DNA of 5,149 nt from an uncultured Vogesella sp. (GTDB lineage: Bacteria > Pseudomonadota > Gammaproteobacteria > Burkholderiales > Chromobacteriaceae). The notes beneath the pieces were generated by a model that saw only the letters and a list, made by a program, of their open reading frames with translations, made no database searches and was not told where the DNA came from. Positions 4,064 through 5,149 of this stretch are shown in pieces (within the stretch, counting starts at the first letter, position 1; each line of letters opens with the position of its first letter). Location of the stretch: positions 1 to 5,149 of the forward strand of contig CAMLGD010000221.1 in NCBI GenBank assembly GCA_946479405.1, read 5' to 3'. The position numbers and the translations under genes are program-made.

Positions 4064-5149
4064 TTAACGCTTGGCAGCAGCGTCCACCACCACCAGCGAG
4101 GTCATGTTGACGATGCGGCGCACCGTTGCCGACGGCGTAAGAATGTGCACCGGCGCCTTCACGCCCAGCAGGATCGGGCCGATCGCCACGTTGTTGCCCG
4201 CGGCAACCTTGAGCAGGTTGTACGAGATATTGGCGGCGTCGATGTTCGGGCATACCAGCAGGTTGGCTTCGCCCTGCAGCGTGCTGTCCGGCACCAGCTG
4301 GTCGCGCAGCTTCTGGTCGAGCGCGCTGTCGCCGTGCATTTCACCGTCGACTTCGAGTTCCGGCGCGCGCTCGCGCAGGATGGCGAGCGTATCGCGCATC
4401 TTGCGGGCCGAAGGCGCCTCGGAGGAGCCGAAGTTGGAGTGCGACAGCAGGCCAACCTTGGGCTCGATACCGAAGCGCTTCAGTTCTTCGGCAGCCATCA
4501 GCGTGATCTCGGCCAGTTCCTCGGCGGTCGGGTCCACGTTGACGTGGGTGTCGACCAGGAAGATCTGGCGGCCCGGCAGCACCAGGCCGTTCATGGCCGC
4601 GTAGACCTTGCCGCTGCCGCCCAGCACCTGGTCGATGTAGCGAAGGTGCGCCGCGGTGGTGCTGACGGTGCCGCAGATCATGCCGTCGGCCTCGCCCTGC
4701 TTGACCAGCATGGCGCCGATCAGCGTGGTGCGGCGGCGCAGTTCCAGCTTGGCGTACTGGGGCGTGATGCCCTGGCGCGCCATCATGCGGTAATACGCGT
4801 CGGAGTAGTCGCGGAAGCGCTCGTCGTGCTCGGGGTTGACCACGGTGAAGTCCACGCCGGCGCGCAGGCGCAGGCCGAAGCGCTCGATGCGGTGCTGCAG
4901 CACGGCCGGGCGGCCGATCAGGATCGGGTTGGCCAGCTTTTCGTCGACGATCACCTGCACCGCGCGCAGCACGCGCTCTTCCTCGCCTTCAGCGAAGACG
5001 ATGCGCTTCTTCTCCATCTCGACCTTGCGCGCGGCGGCGTAGATCGGCTTCATCAGCGTGCCCGAGTGGTACACGAACTGCTGCAGCTGCAGGCGGTAGG
5101 CGTCCATGTCCTCGATCGGACGGGCGGCCACGCCGGACTTCATCGCGGC
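4064..5149 (-). CDS. maeB: NADP-dependent malic enzyme MaeB, C-terminal part (cut by right edge)
   Basis: MaeB decarboxylates malate to pyruvate and CO2 with reduction of NADP+, linking the TCA cycle to pyruvate and NADPH supply. The last 361 residues of an expected ~760 are visible. The fragment opens with the end of the malic-enzyme part (AAMKSGVAARPIEDMDAY), then the linker and the phosphotransacetylase-like domain. Close matches to E. coli MaeB include FAEGEEERVL, ANPILIGRP, ICGTV, AEELAEITLMAAE, RFGIEP, LLSHSNFGSS, VDGEMHGD and the ending RRIVNM. In the family this domain has no established transacetylase role and is thought to sense acetyl-CoA or aid assembly. An ATG occurs three codons from the window edge, but the frame is open to the edge and the sequence there is internal to the family, so it is not the start. 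A stand-alone phosphate acetyltransferase is excluded by the malic-enzyme linker. A terminator follows directly. Confidence 0.94.
   Translation of the reverse strand, partial: AAMKSGVAARPIEDMDAYRLQLQQFVYHSGTLMKPIYAAARKVEMEKKRIVFAEGEEERVLRAVQVIVDEKLANPILIGRPAVLQHRIERFGLRLRAGVDFTVVNPEHDERFRDYSDAYYRMMARQGITPQYAKLELRRRTTLIGAMLVKQGEADGMICGTVSTTAAHLRYIDQVLGGSGKVYAAMNGLVLPGRQIFLVDTHVNVDPTAEELAEITLMAAEELKRFGIEPKVGLLSHSNFGSSEAPSARKMRDTLAILRERAPELEVDGEMHGDSALDQKLRDQLVPDSTLQGEANLLVCPNIDAANISYNLLKVAAGNNVAIGPILLGVKAPVHILTPSATVRRIVNMTSLVVVDAAAKR

Noticed and set aside
3780..4067. Plus-strand frame of 95 codons upstream of the RNase
   Set aside because: It runs through both palindromes and the maeB terminator, lacks a ribosome binding site and has no recognisable motif.
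5141..5143. ATG near the right edge as the start of a stand-alone phosphotransacetylase
   Set aside because: The codons around it match the interior of MaeB at the end of the malic-enzyme part, and the frame stays open to the edge.

Overview
The window looks like a chromosomal segment of a high-GC betaproteobacterium of the Burkholderiaceae, most likely Cupriavidus or Ralstonia. This rests on base composition, protein similarity recalled from memory and gene content; no database was searched. All genes are intact except the two cut by the window edges. No rRNA, tRNA, CRISPR array, insertion sequence or prophage gene is visible.

Layout: (1) The minus strand from 463 to the left edge holds the N-terminal third of transketolase (tkt). 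(2) A 274-bp divergent intergenic region (464-737) carries a weak minus-strand promoter for tkt and a plausible plus-strand sigma70 promoter. (3) The plus strand then holds a probable operon: a small VOC/glyoxalase-fold protein (738-1166), the 16S rRNA m3U1498 methyltransferase rsmE (1166-1921, start and stop overlapping by one base), and a YidB/DUF937-family protein with a Gly/Leu-rich insertion (1970-2584). (4) A strong bidirectional terminator (2671-2700) separates this operon from convergent minus-strand genes. (5) The minus strand carries a two-gene toxin/inhibitor cassette: a secreted guanyl-specific ribonuclease of the barnase/RNase Sa family (3328-3738) and, overlapping it by 4 nt, a barstar-family inhibitor with a long N-terminal extension (2714-3331). 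(6) Upstream of the RNase is an AT-richer 274-bp spacer with two palindromic elements. (7) A UUCG-loop terminator (4013-4038) ends the last gene, maeB, encoding an NADP-malic enzyme, of which only the C-terminal phosphotransacetylase-like half is present (4064 to right edge).

Working together: transketolase and the malic enzyme belong to central carbon metabolism, RsmE to ribosome maturation. The RNase-barstar pair is the most distinctive element. The RNase carries an export signal and the inhibitor has none, so the inhibitor most simply protects cytosolic RNA from enzyme that is not yet exported. The RNase keeps the full catalytic set of its family but has a different cysteine pair, and the inhibitor keeps the acidic core but has lost two aromatic contact residues. 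This suggests a co-evolved, diverged version of a known system rather than a wholly new one.
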